Source: Thermococcus sp. MV5 (GTDB lineage: Archaea; Methanobacteriota_B; Thermococci; Thermococcales; Thermococcaceae). From it: a stretch of DNA of 64,000 bases. Under the pieces are notes generated by a model. It was not told the DNA's origin. It saw only the letters and a program-made list of their open reading frames with translations, and searched no databases. Position numbers and translations under genes: made by a program. The stretch lies in contig NZ_SNUE01000007.1 in NCBI RefSeq assembly GCF_012027425.1, positions 1-64,000 on the forward strand, read 5' to 3'. This document shows, in pieces, positions 35,365-43,342 of this stretch (its first letter is position 1; the number at the start of each line of letters is the position of its first letter).

Positions 35365-35915
35365 CACTCAAATATCACCTCAAATCCACAGAAGGAGTTG
35401 CCAAGTCCCCAGCAGTAAATTTCACGCGTTATATTTTTTCCAACAAGATCTTCCATGACTCCTTGAATCAATCCAGCTTCAAAGTCACATAGGGTTCTCC
35501 CAATAGGGGGTGCCTGATAACAGCTGATGCACTCATATATGTTCACTTTCATTCTGCTGAAGGACTCTTCTATAATGTCAAGGAGCCCTATCTTCTGATT
35601 TAGAAATACTTTTGGCAGATCATCAATGCTTTTAATTTCACCGGTTTCTACCAATCTGCAGGCTAAATTATACCCCGCACCTCTTAGAATTAGAGTTCTT
35701 AAGGACGGGCTGTATTTAAGCATGCCATATAGGATCATTCTAAAAGTCCTCACGTATTCTCTATCCTCTGGAGAAATTTTCGTAAAAAACGGCCGTACAA
35801 TATTGAAATAATTCTCAGGAGTTAGTTTAACTTCCTCCCTAAGTTTCTTTTTACTTTTGACCTCCGCTTTATAAATTTCCCTCCACTTTTCTATTAGAAT
35901 ACCAACGTCTTCCAT
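35364..35915 (-). CDS. corQ: CorQ: V4R-domain partner of CorR
   Basis: 183 residues. The C-terminal half (from about residue 125) is a V4R (4-vinyl reductase) small-molecule-binding domain: YECISCYQAPPIGRTLCDFEAG and a cysteine-rich end. Cys129, Cys132, Cys143, Cys168 and Cys176 could ligate a metal or cluster. The N-terminal half is helical. Four-base-type overlap with corR suggests a stoichiometric pair. corQR is known in T. onnurineus as the CO-responsive regulator; the sensing chemistry is not settled by sequence. Confidence 0.78.
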   Translation of the reverse strand: MEDVGILIEKWREIYKAEVKSKKKLREEVKLTPENYFNIVRPFFTKISPEDREYVRTFRMILYGMLKYSPSLRTLILRGAGYNLACRLVETGEIKSIDDLPKVFLNQKIGLLDIIEESFSRMKVNIYECISCYQAPPIGRTLCDFEAGLIQGVMEDLVGKNITREIYCWGLGNSFCGFEVIFE

Positions 35916-36119
35916 AATTCATCAACGATAATTTTTGTATATATCCACTATAAGATTTTTGGTTACAGATTAAGATAATGGGATCTGACCGAAAAACCCA
36001 AAAACCATGGAGAGTATATGATGTGGGGGAAATGTGGAGTTAAAAGCTTTGAATTCCACTCCCCTATTTGACCTTTGTTCCGAAACAAACTTCCCCAATA
36101 GGCCTCTTAATTAATTGAG

Positions 36120-36237
36120 ATGATGAACGCCGGGTGTAACTAATGAATCAGGGCGATGAAGAGATTCATCCCTCCTGACGGGACAAGTCCTCGGATGAGG
36201 AGGCGGTCCCCCCTCGAGCCTTTTTGAGGTGAACAAC
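36120..36237 (+). promoter_or_regulatory. Structured 5' leader of the metallo-hydrolase gene
   Basis: The gap 35916-36237 becomes unusually G+C-rich at 36120. Hairpin 1 (36149-36177) has a perfect GATGAA/TTCATC stem closed by a GAGA tetraloop and an outer CAGG/CCTG. Hairpin 2 (about 36179-36211) pairs GGGAC with GTCCC around CCTC/GAGG. Then CCTC (about 36211-36214) can pair with the GAGG of the ribosome binding site at 36226-36229. TTAATTAATTG (36107-36117) may be the TATA box. Upstream, 36025-36110 also holds imperfect inverted repeats. A riboswitch-like or protein-bound leader is possible, as is an independent ncRNA. Confidence 0.5.
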
Positions 36238-36927
36238 ATGATTCCTATAGAGATACCCCCTAATACTGTCATGCTCAGAGGAGTGGGATATGATTCAAAT
36301 ATTTATCTCTTTCGAGATGGAGAAGAGGGACTTATAGTCGATACTGGGACTGGAGTTTACTGGCACAGGTATTTTGAGGTTTTTGAACGTGAAGATTACA
36401 TTAGGGGGCTTAAACGTGTTATTATCTTAAGCACGCATGAACATTTCGACCATGTGGGTGGTAACAGGAGGTTTAAAGAATTTTTTGAGAGAATGGGACT
36501 TGAAGTAAGTTTTGCGGCTCATGAAGTTGCAGCAGAGGTTCTTGAGAAGGGTGATGACTACGTGATACTTTCCTATGCTTATGGAAGAAAGTTTGCTCCC
36601 CAAAGGGTGGACCTGTTTATTAAAGATAAGGATGTGTTAAGAATTGGGAGGAAAGAATTGATTGTTATTCATACTCCCGGCCATACGGCAGGTAGCATTT
36701 GTATATATGAACCCAAAGAGAAGCTCCTTTTTACAGGAGATACCTTATTTAAGGGCTCTGTAGGTAGAACTGACCTGCCAACCGGGGATTTTAAGGACCT
36801 CATAACTTCTTTAGAAAAATTAGGGGGAATTGAAGTAGATATTGCTCTGCCTGGGCATGGGAGGCCCATACTTGATTGGAAAAAGAACCTTAAAGATCTT
36901 CAAAAATACTTGGGGGTTATTGAGTGA
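36238..36927 (+). CDS. Metallo-beta-lactamase fold hydrolase
   Basis: 229 residues. The metal-binding motif is STHEHFDHVGG with His67, His69, Asp71 and His72; further ligands are in TPGHTAGS, FTGDTLF and LPGHG. The overall pattern fits glyoxalase II-like or thioesterase-like members; substrate unknown. ATG 36238 has GAGGTGA at 36226-36232. The gene is divergent from corQ, has the structured leader described above, and overlaps the DUF504 gene by 4 bases. Confidence 0.85.
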   Translation: MIPIEIPPNTVMLRGVGYDSNIYLFRDGEEGLIVDTGTGVYWHRYFEVFEREDYIRGLKRVIILSTHEHFDHVGGNRRFKEFFERMGLEVSFAAHEVAAEVLEKGDDYVILSYAYGRKFAPQRVDLFIKDKDVLRIGRKELIVIHTPGHTAGSICIYEPKEKLLFTGDTLFKGSVGRTDLPTGDFKDLITSLEKLGGIEVDIALPGHGRPILDWKKNLKDLQKYLGVIE

Positions 36928-37187
36928 GAAAGGGCTTTGTCAAGGAAGTGTTATCCAAGCTTAAATATGATCCTCGTGAAAATGAGGAGGATTATTATAT
37001 CATCATAGAACATAGAGGCGCTTATGGAGATATAAAAAAGATTCCTGTCAAACTGATAACTCTTGGACATGGGTATTTTTTCATTGAAGATACACAAATT
37101 CCTTACCATAGAATTCTTGCAGTAGTTAGAAAAGATGGAAAAATAATATGGAAAAAACGTGGATTAGGAGATAAATTCAAATTCTGA
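36924..37187 (+). CDS. DUF504/MJ1316-domain protein
   Basis: 87 residues. VLSKLKYDPRENEEDYYIIIEHRG and IPYHRILAVVRKDGKIIWKKRG are the DUF504 (UPF0248, MJ1316) blocks; the domain has been proposed to bind cyclic RNA ends. The start is GTG 36924 overlapping the upstream stop (GTGA). Its 3' end overlaps the convergent DUF835 gene by 24 bases. Confidence 0.82.
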   Translation: MRKGFVKEVLSKLKYDPRENEEDYYIIIEHRGAYGDIKKIPVKLITLGHGYFFIEDTQIPYHRILAVVRKDGKIIWKKRGLGDKFKF

Positions 37188-38114
37188 AATTAGAAGCTCC
37201 TTCTTCTTTTCTTCAAATGTGTTCAGCTCCCCAGAAATTAGTAAAAAACTTTTACTCACAATTGCATGGTCTTTTAGGTATGTCAGTATTTCAAAGAGCT
37301 TTTTGAATCCAATTTTGGCATTAAGGTGTTCAATTCCCTCTATTGCGAGTATGGTGTCTCCTTGCTTCAAAAAGTCTATCATGAACTTCTTGGAGTCTTC
37401 AAAGCGCTCTGGTGAGATTGAACCGACTACTGGAATGTTTGTTATCCAATAAACCTCTATCTCTCTCTTAAAGAGCCTTTTAATAGTTTCTGGATCATCT
37501 CGTGTTATAACCATGCTTCTTCTGTTGTCTAAAATGTTCATAAGGAAGTAACGGGATTTGAACTTACTTGAGAAAAGATATCCTCCCGGGGAAGGCTCTT
37601 TGAGCTTAACTTCATCTTCAGATAGCGCAAGGAGCAAGTCGTAGAGTTCTTTTAATTCCTCATAATGTTGTTGTGCTTTTCTTGACATTTGGGAAAGAAT
37701 TAACTTCAACTTTTCATCAATGGAAACTCTTGCTAAAATTTCATAAATCTCCTTTTCTAGCAGTTCATTGTTCATGCATACACGGAGAACCTTTAAATAC
37801 TCAGTAACACTAGTCAAAGTCTTTTGAGGAGGTTTGATATCAAGAAGCGGTAAGTCAAGTTCTATTGGTTTTTCTTCTGGATAAAGGAGTTTGAATTCGT
37901 TATAAAGTTCATCTCTATGTTTAAGATTTTCTTCAGAAAGCATAGAAAAGAGAGCTTTTGCACTCTCTATATAGCTGTTTTCAGAAAGTTTTTTATAATA
38001 CTCGCTCTCTTTTTCTTTATTAGGTATCAAATAACTCAGAATTTCTTTTGGAGACCTATCTTTAAGATACTTAATGATTTGATCGTTCTGTATTAGATGT
38101 GACCAAATCTCCAT
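37164..38114 (-). CDS. DUF835 protein with helical, ferritin-like N-terminus
   Basis: 316 residues. The C-terminal 130 (from about GGYLFSSKFKSRYFL) are a DUF835 domain, with ITRDDPETIKRLF, VYWITNIPVVGSISPERFED and TILAIEGIEHLNAKIGF; this domain resembles a decayed RecA/KaiC-type fold. The first 180 residues are helical, with two E-x-x-H-like segments reminiscent of ferritin-like proteins. A second DUF835 protein with a membrane N-terminus is at 47434. Function unknown; a signalling or regulatory role is only a guess. Confidence 0.72.
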   Translation of the reverse strand: MEIWSHLIQNDQIIKYLKDRSPKEILSYLIPNKEKESEYYKKLSENSYIESAKALFSMLSEENLKHRDELYNEFKLLYPEEKPIELDLPLLDIKPPQKTLTSVTEYLKVLRVCMNNELLEKEIYEILARVSIDEKLKLILSQMSRKAQQHYEELKELYDLLLALSEDEVKLKEPSPGGYLFSSKFKSRYFLMNILDNRRSMVITRDDPETIKRLFKREIEVYWITNIPVVGSISPERFEDSKKFMIDFLKQGDTILAIEGIEHLNAKIGFKKLFEILTYLKDHAIVSKSFLLISGELNTFEEKKKELLISEFEFIS

Positions 38115-38146
38115 TCTATCCCCCTCTACTTTTTAGTTAGTTTAAA

Positions 38147-38162
38147 TAGAAAAGCTTTTCTA
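38147..38162. promoter_or_regulatory. 16-bp perfect palindrome between divergent genes
   Basis: TAGAAAAGCTTTTCTA at 38147-38162 reads the same on both strands. It lies between the divergent DUF835 and TatD genes and partly overlaps TTTAAATAG (38141-38149), a TATA candidate. Likely a dimeric regulator site; A+T composition makes chance occurrence less remote than usual. Confidence 0.4.
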
Positions 38163-38193
38163 TGCTTTGGGCTATGGCGTTAGGAGGGTAAAA

Positions 38194-38955
38194 ATGATAG
38201 ATGCTCACGCTCACGTGGAGATGTTTAAGAAAGAGGTTTCATCCATTATAATGGAGAGTAAAGAAGAATTAAAAGCTATAGTGGATTCAATAACTGAGTA
38301 CAGAAAGTTCCATGTGTGGAAAAATTGGGAGCTTTTGAAACCTTACTTTGGCTTTATATTTCCTACCTTGGGATTTGCACCTAATGAAGCTCGGAGAGGT
38401 AACTGGGAGAAGGTTAAAAAGGTAGAGGATTTCATTTGGCAACATAAGGATGAGATAGTTGCAGTTGGGGAGATAGGTCTTGATTATTACTATACCCAGA
38501 CGGAAAAAGAAAGAGAAAACCAGAGAGCGATATTTGACTATTTTCTTGGTGTTGCGGAGGAGTTAAAGCTCCCTGTAGTCATACATGCTAGAGATGCTGA
38601 AAGAATAGCCTTTGAAATGGTTCAAAGAAGAGGGTTAAAGGCTTATTTTCACTCCTATAGTGGAGACATTGATGTTGCTAAGGAAATTGTTGAAAATGAC
38701 CATTTTATTGGCATAAACACGGGTATAGTTTTTATCCCAGAAATCGAGAATGTCACGAGAGCTCTTGAAATTGAGAGCCTTCTTGTTGAGACTGATGCTC
38801 CATATATGAGTCCGTTTAAAGGTGAAAAGAACAAACCTCAGTACATAAAAGTTGCTATTGAAAGAATATCAGAAATCAAGGAAATTGGCTTTGATGAAGT
38901 TGAACAGATAACAGAAAGGAATACGTTAGAATTTTTCAGACTGAATTTAGGGTGA
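38194..38955 (+). CDS. TatD-related metal-dependent hydrolase
   Basis: 253 residues. MIDAHAHVEMF gives the His5-X-His7 pair; GEIGLDYYY, VVIHARDAERIA, HSYSGD and VETDAPYMSP supply the other metal ligands of TatD-type DNases. Probably a cytoplasmic nuclease. TAGGAGGGTAAA precedes ATG 38194. A small Thermococcales gene follows with overlap of the ribosome site, suggesting an operon. Confidence 0.86.
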   Translation: MIDAHAHVEMFKKEVSSIIMESKEELKAIVDSITEYRKFHVWKNWELLKPYFGFIFPTLGFAPNEARRGNWEKVKKVEDFIWQHKDEIVAVGEIGLDYYYTQTEKERENQRAIFDYFLGVAEELKLPVVIHARDAERIAFEMVQRRGLKAYFHSYSGDIDVAKEIVENDHFIGINTGIVFIPEIENVTRALEIESLLVETDAPYMSPFKGEKNKPQYIKVAIERISEIKEIGFDEVEQITERNTLEFFRLNLG

Positions 38956-38960
38956 GGAAA

Positions 38961-39260
38961 ATGGAAGAAATTGAAAAGGTTAAACTCTTGTGTGAAAAGC
39001 TTGGAGAAGAGAATATGGTAAGGGCGATAGACTCATTTGTAGCTCTTCAAAAAGGACTTTCGAGTAAGAAAGGTGAGGACTTTGTAAATATATCGATTTT
39101 AGGTTTCATTGAAGGAATGCTGGTGAGTTTCCAAAGAAAATATCCAGAAAACAAAGATGTTCAAACTCTTCTAGAAGAAGTGAAGGCAAAGAGAGAGGGG
39201 CTTGAAGAGAAGTTCAAAAGAGCAAAGGTGCCACTTTTTGAGGGAAATAATAGTACTTAA
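38961..39260 (+). CDS. Small helical protein, probably DUF3216
   Basis: 99 residues, almost all helix (EEIEKVKLLCEKLGEENMV, DSFVALQKGLSSKKGEDFV, LGFIEGMLVSFQRKYP). It resembles the DUF3216 family restricted to Thermococcaceae, but I recognise it only by pattern. ATG 38961 follows GGTGAGGAAA, which also holds the stop of the TatD gene. No function can be assigned. Confidence 0.6.
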   Translation: MEEIEKVKLLCEKLGEENMVRAIDSFVALQKGLSSKKGEDFVNISILGFIEGMLVSFQRKYPENKDVQTLLEEVKAKREGLEEKFKRAKVPLFEGNNST

Positions 39261-39261
39261 C

Positions 39262-39328
39262 TATCAGCCCTGGCTGTATTCATCATAGCCAAAGGGCTCG
39301 GGCCGTAGGGAAGGTTCATCACAAGCCC
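39262..39328 (-). ncRNA. Box C/D sRNA between convergent genes
   Basis: On the minus strand: box C GTGATGA (39322-39316), 14-nt guide ACCTTCCCTACGGC, D' CCGA (39301-39298), 11-nt spacer, C' ATGATGA (39286-39280), 12-nt guide ATACAGCCAGGG, box D CTGA (39267-39264). AATTTAAAAG (39360-39351) is a TATA element some 30 bases before box C. It fills the gap between the DUF3216 and DHPS-like genes. The predicted targets are CCCUGGCUGUAU (methylation at the fifth base) and GCCGUAGGGAAGGU; I could not place them. Confidence 0.7.
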
Positions 39329-39365
39329 GCCAAAATAACTTCTCCGTTTACTTTTAAATTTTTTG

Positions 39366-40880
39366 TTAGTAGAGCTCTTTGAAGAGCTCGCCTTCTTGAA
39401 GGTAGGTTCGTTTGAGCTTAAGGGCTGTTTTCGCCTTTTCTAGTTCCCTACCTAGATAAAAGGCATGTCTTGGAGAGATTTTGAAGTTTTCGAGGATTGT
39501 GTCGATTATTGCATTTGGTTTGTCTCCGACAACGGTTAAAACCTGATCAGTGCCCTTATGTGCTATGACCCAGATTTTGTTATCTTTGAGGAATATCCGG
39601 AAGTAAATGCCTTCTAACTTAATCTCTCTTTCTCTAGCATTTATAACGGGTGAATCTATGATATACTCCACTTTTTCACTTTTCTTCTCTTTAAGGATGA
39701 GAAGATCAAAACCTAGGTCTTTGGGCACGTTGAATAACATCATATCCAGGGCTATTTTGAGTTCTTTAACACCCCCTCTGCATTTTGGACTAACTTCGGT
39801 GGTTAAGAGCAAAGAGATGTTAAGTTCTTTTGCGATTCCGGCCAAAATAGCGTTTATACCAACACTATCCGCATCAATCATTTCTACGACGTTACCAACA
39901 CCAGCCAATAGAACGTCCTTTGAATTTCTCTCACGATAAAATTGAAAAGCACTTAAAGACCGTGTTAGATGAGGGATGTGTTCAAGAATTGGATCCAAGA
40001 TAATTCTCTTATAACCAAGGCTAATTGCTTTTTCTTTGAGTTTCTCTAAAAATTCGACTCTTTCTTTTGGATTTTCTGGGAAATATCCTTTTTTCTGATT
40101 AGTTGGAATTAAGACAACTGGTTTTTTTGTAACAAGAGCGTCAACATTGCCTTCGTCCACACTTAAAAGGAGATCTACATAGTTCAACGCGTTCTCAAGT
40201 TCTTGTTCATTTAGGGAATCGAAACTTATAGGAGGGTTAAAACCATTTCTCCTTAAGCTTTCTCTGATTTTGGGGATGTTTTCAATAAATTCAAGATTTT
40301 CTTCTCCGCTTATCATCCCTACATCTATGATGTCGGCACCATTCTTTAGGTAATATATAGCCTTTTCCACGATTTTGTTTAGATCAAGTTTGGGTGCATC
40401 CACGATTTCTGCGACAATCCTCTGAGGAAAGTCTAATCCAACGGGTAAATTCCCTACCAAAAAATTGTATGGCTTCTTAAGAGCTTTTTCGATGTAATTT
40501 TTATTTTTTGTTTTATTTTTTATGTCTTCCACTCTTTTTAGTGCATCAATTTGAAATAGTTCATCAGCAGGAGTCTCTTTGCTTAGTTTAAAACCATTTC
40601 TAAGAGCCTTGAGTGTTTGAGGGATGTCATATGCATATTTGGGCCCTTTGAAAGTTGGGATTCCCAAGGCCTCTTCAATTTCCTGAGTAGAGCCTTTAAT
40701 TAATCCTGGAACCATAATTAGGTCGTAGTTCTTTATTTTGGCCTGTTTTAAGTAATTGATTATCATTCTTGGAGTTAGAAAAGCTGCGACACTAACCGGA
40801 CAAACAAAGACATCACATCCTTTTCCATATTGTCTCACTAGAGGCTCTGCAATTTTCCCCGTGACTAAGAGGATTTTCAT
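39366..40880 (-). CDS. Dihydropteroate synthase-like protein (TIGR00284/MJ0107 type)
   Basis: 504 residues in three parts: an N-terminal domain (MKILLVTGKIAEPLVRQYGKG), a pterin-binding TIM barrel (GADIIDVGMISGEE, ISFDSLNEQEL, VVLIPTNQKKGYFP, IILDPILEHI, SLLLTTEVSPKCRGGV) and a C-terminal domain of about 130 residues. The family is archaeal and is thought to act in folate or modified-pterin synthesis. ATG 40880 has no ribosome site, but TATATTTATC some 25 bases upstream suggests a leaderless message. Confidence 0.8.
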   Translation of the reverse strand: MKILLVTGKIAEPLVRQYGKGCDVFVCPVSVAAFLTPRMIINYLKQAKIKNYDLIMVPGLIKGSTQEIEEALGIPTFKGPKYAYDIPQTLKALRNGFKLSKETPADELFQIDALKRVEDIKNKTKNKNYIEKALKKPYNFLVGNLPVGLDFPQRIVAEIVDAPKLDLNKIVEKAIYYLKNGADIIDVGMISGEENLEFIENIPKIRESLRRNGFNPPISFDSLNEQELENALNYVDLLLSVDEGNVDALVTKKPVVLIPTNQKKGYFPENPKERVEFLEKLKEKAISLGYKRIILDPILEHIPHLTRSLSAFQFYRERNSKDVLLAGVGNVVEMIDADSVGINAILAGIAKELNISLLLTTEVSPKCRGGVKELKIALDMMLFNVPKDLGFDLLILKEKKSEKVEYIIDSPVINAREREIKLEGIYFRIFLKDNKIWVIAHKGTDQVLTVVGDKPNAIIDTILENFKISPRHAFYLGRELEKAKTALKLKRTYLQEGELFKELY

Positions 40881-40980
40881 GGTTTGGTATTGGGGATAAA
40901 TATATTTAGAGATTTTGCCTAAACATCGTTCCAACCTGAAAGCCCTTGGATGAAAATGAGAGAAGGAAATGTTATCCCTG

Positions 40981-41013
40981 GTCTCCTCCCCGCCCTAAAG
41001 GGTGAGGGTTTCA
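40981..41013 (+). repeat. G+C-rich hairpin, IS605-end-like, copy A
   Basis: CCCCGCCCTAAAGGGTGAGGG in this segment folds as a nine-pair stem with a short AA loop, one G-U pair and a bulged A, led by TCTCCT and followed by TTTC. The reverse complement of 58732-58772 is very similar. Such hairpins resemble the right-end/omega-RNA stem of archaeal IS200/IS605 elements. No transposase is near, so it would be a relic. It lies 70 bases before an ABC transporter gene. Confidence 0.4.
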
Positions 41014-41088
41014 TATAGTAACGACGTTTACCAGAACAGAAACCTATAAAATACAGTATGAACTTATCCAAATTTAGGTGTAAACATT

Positions 41089-41850
41089 ATGATTAGGGTT
41101 GAAGGACTCTCTAAAAAGTTTGGGGAGAAGATTGTACTTAATAAAATCAGTTTTAGTGTCAATGATGGTGAGATTTATGGATTATTGGGACCAAATGGAA
41201 GTGGAAAGTCCACAACAATGAAAATTCTTGTTGGGATACTAAAGCCAACTGCGGGAAAAGTGGATATTAATGGGATTGACCCCTCAACGGATCCAATAAG
41301 AGTTAAAGAAATCTCGGGCTATGTCCCAGAAACACCTGTTCTATATGAGAGCTTAACCCCTACGGAGTTTTTCAACTTCATTGCTAGTATTAGAGGGGTC
41401 TCTGAAAATCTCTTGGAAGAAAGGGTCAACTATCTTGTTGAAGCGTTTGGAATTGAAGAATATCTTGACCAGTTTATTGGAACTCTTAGTTTTGGGACCC
41501 AACAGAAGATTTCATTAATTTCTGCTTTGCTTCATGATCCTCAGGTGCTTATTCTTGATGAGGCCATGAATGGTCTTGATCCTAAGAGTGCTAGGATCTT
41601 AAGAGAGCTCTTACTTGAGTTTAAAAGGGAGGGAAAAAGTATACTCTTTTCTACTCATATTTTGCCTTTAGCAGAGATGATATGTGATAGAATTGGGTTG
41701 ATATATGGAGGAGGGATTATTGCAGAGGGGACAATAGAGGAGTTGAAGGAGAGGGTCCAGGAGGAGAATCTTGAGGACATATTCCTTAAGCTTACGGAGA
41801 GTAAGGAGGAGATTTACAATATAGTTCAGGCTTTAAAAGGAGCGTTATAG
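41089..41850 (+). CDS. ABC transporter ATP-binding protein (exporter type)
   Basis: 253 residues. Walker A GPNGSGKSTT, signature LSFGTQQK, Walker B VLILDEAMNGLD and the H-loop FSTHILPL are present. The pattern is that of type-V exporter ATPases (CcmA/NatA-like). It pairs with the membrane protein just downstream. ACCTATAAAATAC (about 41043-41055) is a TATA element and TTAGGTG precedes the ATG. Confidence 0.9.
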   Translation: MIRVEGLSKKFGEKIVLNKISFSVNDGEIYGLLGPNGSGKSTTMKILVGILKPTAGKVDINGIDPSTDPIRVKEISGYVPETPVLYESLTPTEFFNFIASIRGVSENLLEERVNYLVEAFGIEEYLDQFIGTLSFGTQQKISLISALLHDPQVLILDEAMNGLDPKSARILRELLLEFKREGKSILFSTHILPLAEMICDRIGLIYGGGIIAEGTIEELKERVQEENLEDIFLKLTESKEEIYNIVQALKGAL

Positions 41851-41860
41851 GTGATTTTTA

Positions 41861-43342
41861 ATGATCGGCACTCTTTACCGTGAACTTCATTATCAAATAG
41901 CTAAACGGAATCCTCTCATTGCAAACGATGAAAAGCAGTTTAAAAAAGCTATCAAAAATGCAATGAGTATTAAGCGTGGCGTTGGGCTACAAGTTTTAGC
42001 TTTTTTGCCTTTTGGACTTATAATGGCTTCTACTTTTGTTTTCACAAGTGATAAGATAGTTCTTGCTTCATTGATGGTTTCTCTATCTCTTCTTCCCTTT
42101 ATTTTTGCTATGTACGTGACTGCGATTCAAACTTCGTATATTCTCTCAGTTGGAATTTTTGAACCTTTGAAGTATCTTCCAATAAGACTTGGGTCAAAAT
42201 ATCTTAGTGGGCTGTTATTGCTTGAGATTTTCCCAGCTTTGGCCACAGTGCTCCCAAGCGTCTTCGTCTTAATGGCAAAGTATCCATATCCGGGATTACT
42301 TGGGGTCTTTTGGGTATTTATGGGCCTCTTTTTAGGTCACACATTAGGACTTATTGCAGTAAACTTTTTCTCTCTTAAAATTCAGCATAGGGCGGGGAAG
42401 GGACAGTCCATTAGAAATATTGCAAGGATTGTGCTCGTCCTCCTCTTTATAAGTATGTTTATGGTGATGAATTACCTTCAGTATTATATACGGGATCATT
42501 CAGAAGAGGTCGCGAGGATAGTTGGAAAATATTTTATTGCATATCCTTTTTCAGTAGCCTCTATTTTTGATCCATTAAGGAGTCTTGTTCTTCTTGGTAC
42601 GTATTTCTGTGTATTTGGAGTCCTATATTATCTGACTCTTAGAAGTGTATGGGGTAAAATACTAGAGCCCGCTGTAGTTTCGGAAAAACACATCGTGACT
42701 AGATTTAAAGCAAAGACCACGAATAAAATCCTTGTCATACTCTTCAAGGATTTTAAGATATTTTTACGAAAGCCTGCAATGCTCGTTGCATTCCTGCTTC
42801 CAATTTATATACTTTTTCCAACGCTTATTTCCTCCTTTAGAGAGGGACATCTTAGCTTGGTGGAAGTTCTTCCTCTTCTCTTTATAATTGGCCTCGTTTC
42901 TGTTCCTGGTGCTGATGCAGTTCTCAAAGTTGAAGGGAAAGCCTTGGACTTTTTAAGGACACTTCCTCTGAAAAAGAGAGAATTTATGGTTGGAAAAGTT
43001 TTATCTATGGCCACTGTGCCGATTTTGTTAGGGATCGCTCTTGTAGGTATTGGAAGTTATTATGACTACAAGGTGGTAGTTTTATTTCCATATGCAATCT
43101 TGCTTCCATTGATAGCGTCTTTCACGACCATGTTGTACTTTTTCCATTATTCCGGAGAAGAGATTGGAATACCGGATCTCAAGTGGATTCATGTTATTTT
43201 TATGTTTATCCTAGTGGGGGCTATTTTCGTGGTTATAGCTATTCCTCTTCTCTTGAGCCTTGAAAATATTTTTATAAGTCAGGTTATAGGCTTTGCAATT
43301 CTATTAATCTTGATATTTCTTATACAGAGTTCTAACAGGTGA
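41861..43342 (+). CDS. ABC transporter membrane protein
   Basis: 493 residues with about 12 hydrophobic segments and no enzymatic motif. It starts ten bases after the ATPase stop with AGGTGAT upstream, so it is the permease of this exporter. The charged loops LRTLPLKKREFMVGK resemble coupling helices in two-subunit exporters. Substrate unknown. Its end overlaps the convergent Mth938-domain gene by 11 bases. Confidence 0.85.
   Translation: MIGTLYRELHYQIAKRNPLIANDEKQFKKAIKNAMSIKRGVGLQVLAFLPFGLIMASTFVFTSDKIVLASLMVSLSLLPFIFAMYVTAIQTSYILSVGIFEPLKYLPIRLGSKYLSGLLLLEIFPALATVLPSVFVLMAKYPYPGLLGVFWVFMGLFLGHTLGLIAVNFFSLKIQHRAGKGQSIRNIARIVLVLLFISMFMVMNYLQYYIRDHSEEVARIVGKYFIAYPFSVASIFDPLRSLVLLGTYFCVFGVLYYLTLRSVWGKILEPAVVSEKHIVTRFKAKTTNKILVILFKDFKIFLRKPAMLVAFLLPIYILFPTLISSFREGHLSLVEVLPLLFIIGLVSVPGADAVLKVEGKALDFLRTLPLKKREFMVGKVLSMATVPILLGIALVGIGSYYDYKVVVLFPYAILLPLIASFTTMLYFFHYSGEEIGIPDLKWIHVIFMFILVGAIFVVIAIPLLLSLENIFISQVIGFAILLILIFLIQSSNR

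Noticed and set aside
36120-36178. A fifth box C/D sRNA (ATGATGA ... CTGA)
   Set aside because: The internal D' and C' boxes are poor, the length between C and D is too long and no TATA box lies 25-30 bases upstream; hairpins explain the sequence better.
39302-39315. Guide match to 16S CCCUACGG
   Set aside because: The guide has the same sense as that 16S sequence rather than its complement, so it cannot pair with it.
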